Notes under the pieces: generated by a model
Seen by the model: only the letters and a program-made list of their open reading frames with translations
What the model was told of the DNA's origin: nothing
The model's database searches: none
Source: a bacterium
GTDB taxonomy: Bacteria; Cyanobacteriota; Vampirovibrionia; Gastranaerophilales; Gastranaerophilaceae
Assembly: GCA_017396025.1 (NCBI GenBank)
Contig: JAFQNF010000037.1
Span: forward strand, 26,214-90,213
DNA length: 64,000 nucleotides
Reading direction: 5' to 3'
Part shown: positions 63,895 through 64,000 of the stretch, one piece after another
How positions within the stretch are numbered: position 1 is the first letter of the stretch
How the letters are laid out: each line of letters opens with the position of its first letter
Program-made: the position numbers and the translations under genes

Positions 63895-64000
63895 ATGGCA
63901 AGACAAGTTCCATTGGAAAGAGTAAGAAACTTTGGTATTGCTGCTCACATCGACGCAGGTAAAACAACTACCACAGAACGTATTCTTTTCTACACAGGTA
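63895..64000 (+). CDS. fusA: Elongation factor G, N-terminal fragment (cut by window edge)
   Basis: The first 35 codons read [20 protein letters not shown], then [15 protein letters not shown]. This is the start of EF-G with G1 motif [13 protein letters not shown] lies 9 bases before the ATG. EF-G catalyses ribosomal translocation. The rest of the gene lies beyond the window. Confidence 0.93.
   Translation, partial: MARQVPLERVRNFGIAAHIDAGKTTTTERILFYTG

Noticed and set aside
1..64000. tRNA genes, CRISPR arrays, insertion sequences
   Set aside because: Intergenic stretches were read for T-loop sequence, regular spacers and transposase motifs, and none was found.

Overview
The window reads as a low-GC chromosome segment from an uncultured gut-type member of the non-photosynthetic cyanobacterial sister class Vampirovibrionia (Melainabacteria), most likely order Gastranaerophilales. 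This is an inference from protein style: pseudopilins with a FTLSEVLITLVIIGVIAAI-type N terminus, efp-accB adjacency, paired OmpH/Skp-like proteins, Gram-negative RND export genes, and several lineage-style hypothetical proteins. No tRNA, rRNA, CRISPR array, insertion sequence or prophage was seen. No gene-free gap exceeds about 215 bases.

Layout. 1-3115 (+): mutS 3' end, a GT-C-like membrane protein and rimO. 3152-9604 (-): the chromosome-organisation operon smc-scpA-scpB, ending in a membrane-anchored metzincin with TPR repeats. 9770-13693 (+): a 1307-residue repeat protein whose C terminus resembles a polymorphic toxin domain. 13777-16286 (+): pilT-recO-deoC. 16279-21963 (-): four tightly packed genes for two related membrane proteins, a GH13 glycosidase-like protein and a small membrane protein. 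22212-26174: a zinc-ribbon protein, an opposing Cys/Gly/Ser-rich peptide gene, hom-thrC and a pseudopilin. 26293-31602 (-): accB/efp, two peptidases, and a sensor-less histidine kinase with a REC-GGDEF-REC partner. 31745-33989 (+): typA and a LuxR-type regulator. 34040-40805 (-): marR-acrA-acrB-tolC efflux operon behind a consensus promoter overlapped by a perfect operator palindrome. 40887-44415 (-): thioredoxin-like, glgC, lepA. 44614-45961: two duplicated XRE regulators, four matching operator-like sites and two TRL-like secreted proteins. 45976-49880 (-): a papain/transglutaminase-like protein and tig-clpP-clpX. 50052-63681: POTRA protein, second pseudopilin, NAGPA-type glycosidase, nucleoside phosphorylase, two Skp-like proteins, DAHP synthase, mtnA, ruvC, a HExxH protein, asnS. 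63895 onward: start of fusA.

Most of the window is housekeeping: DNA repair and segregation, translation GTPases, protein quality control, threonine synthesis, glycogen precursor synthesis and nucleoside salvage. The most unusual signal is a short N-terminal motif, hydrophobic/aromatic/Pro-[S/T]-F-x-[G/A], shared by six otherwise unrelated proteins without ordinary signal peptides. They include a toxin-like giant protein, a Cys-His-Asp enzyme-like protein, a HExxH protein and three predicted membrane proteins. Other items of note are the GGETAGSVA-repeat Cys peptide, the XRE/TRL operator circuit, and two places where a hairpin overlaps the promoter or ribosome-binding site of the next gene.
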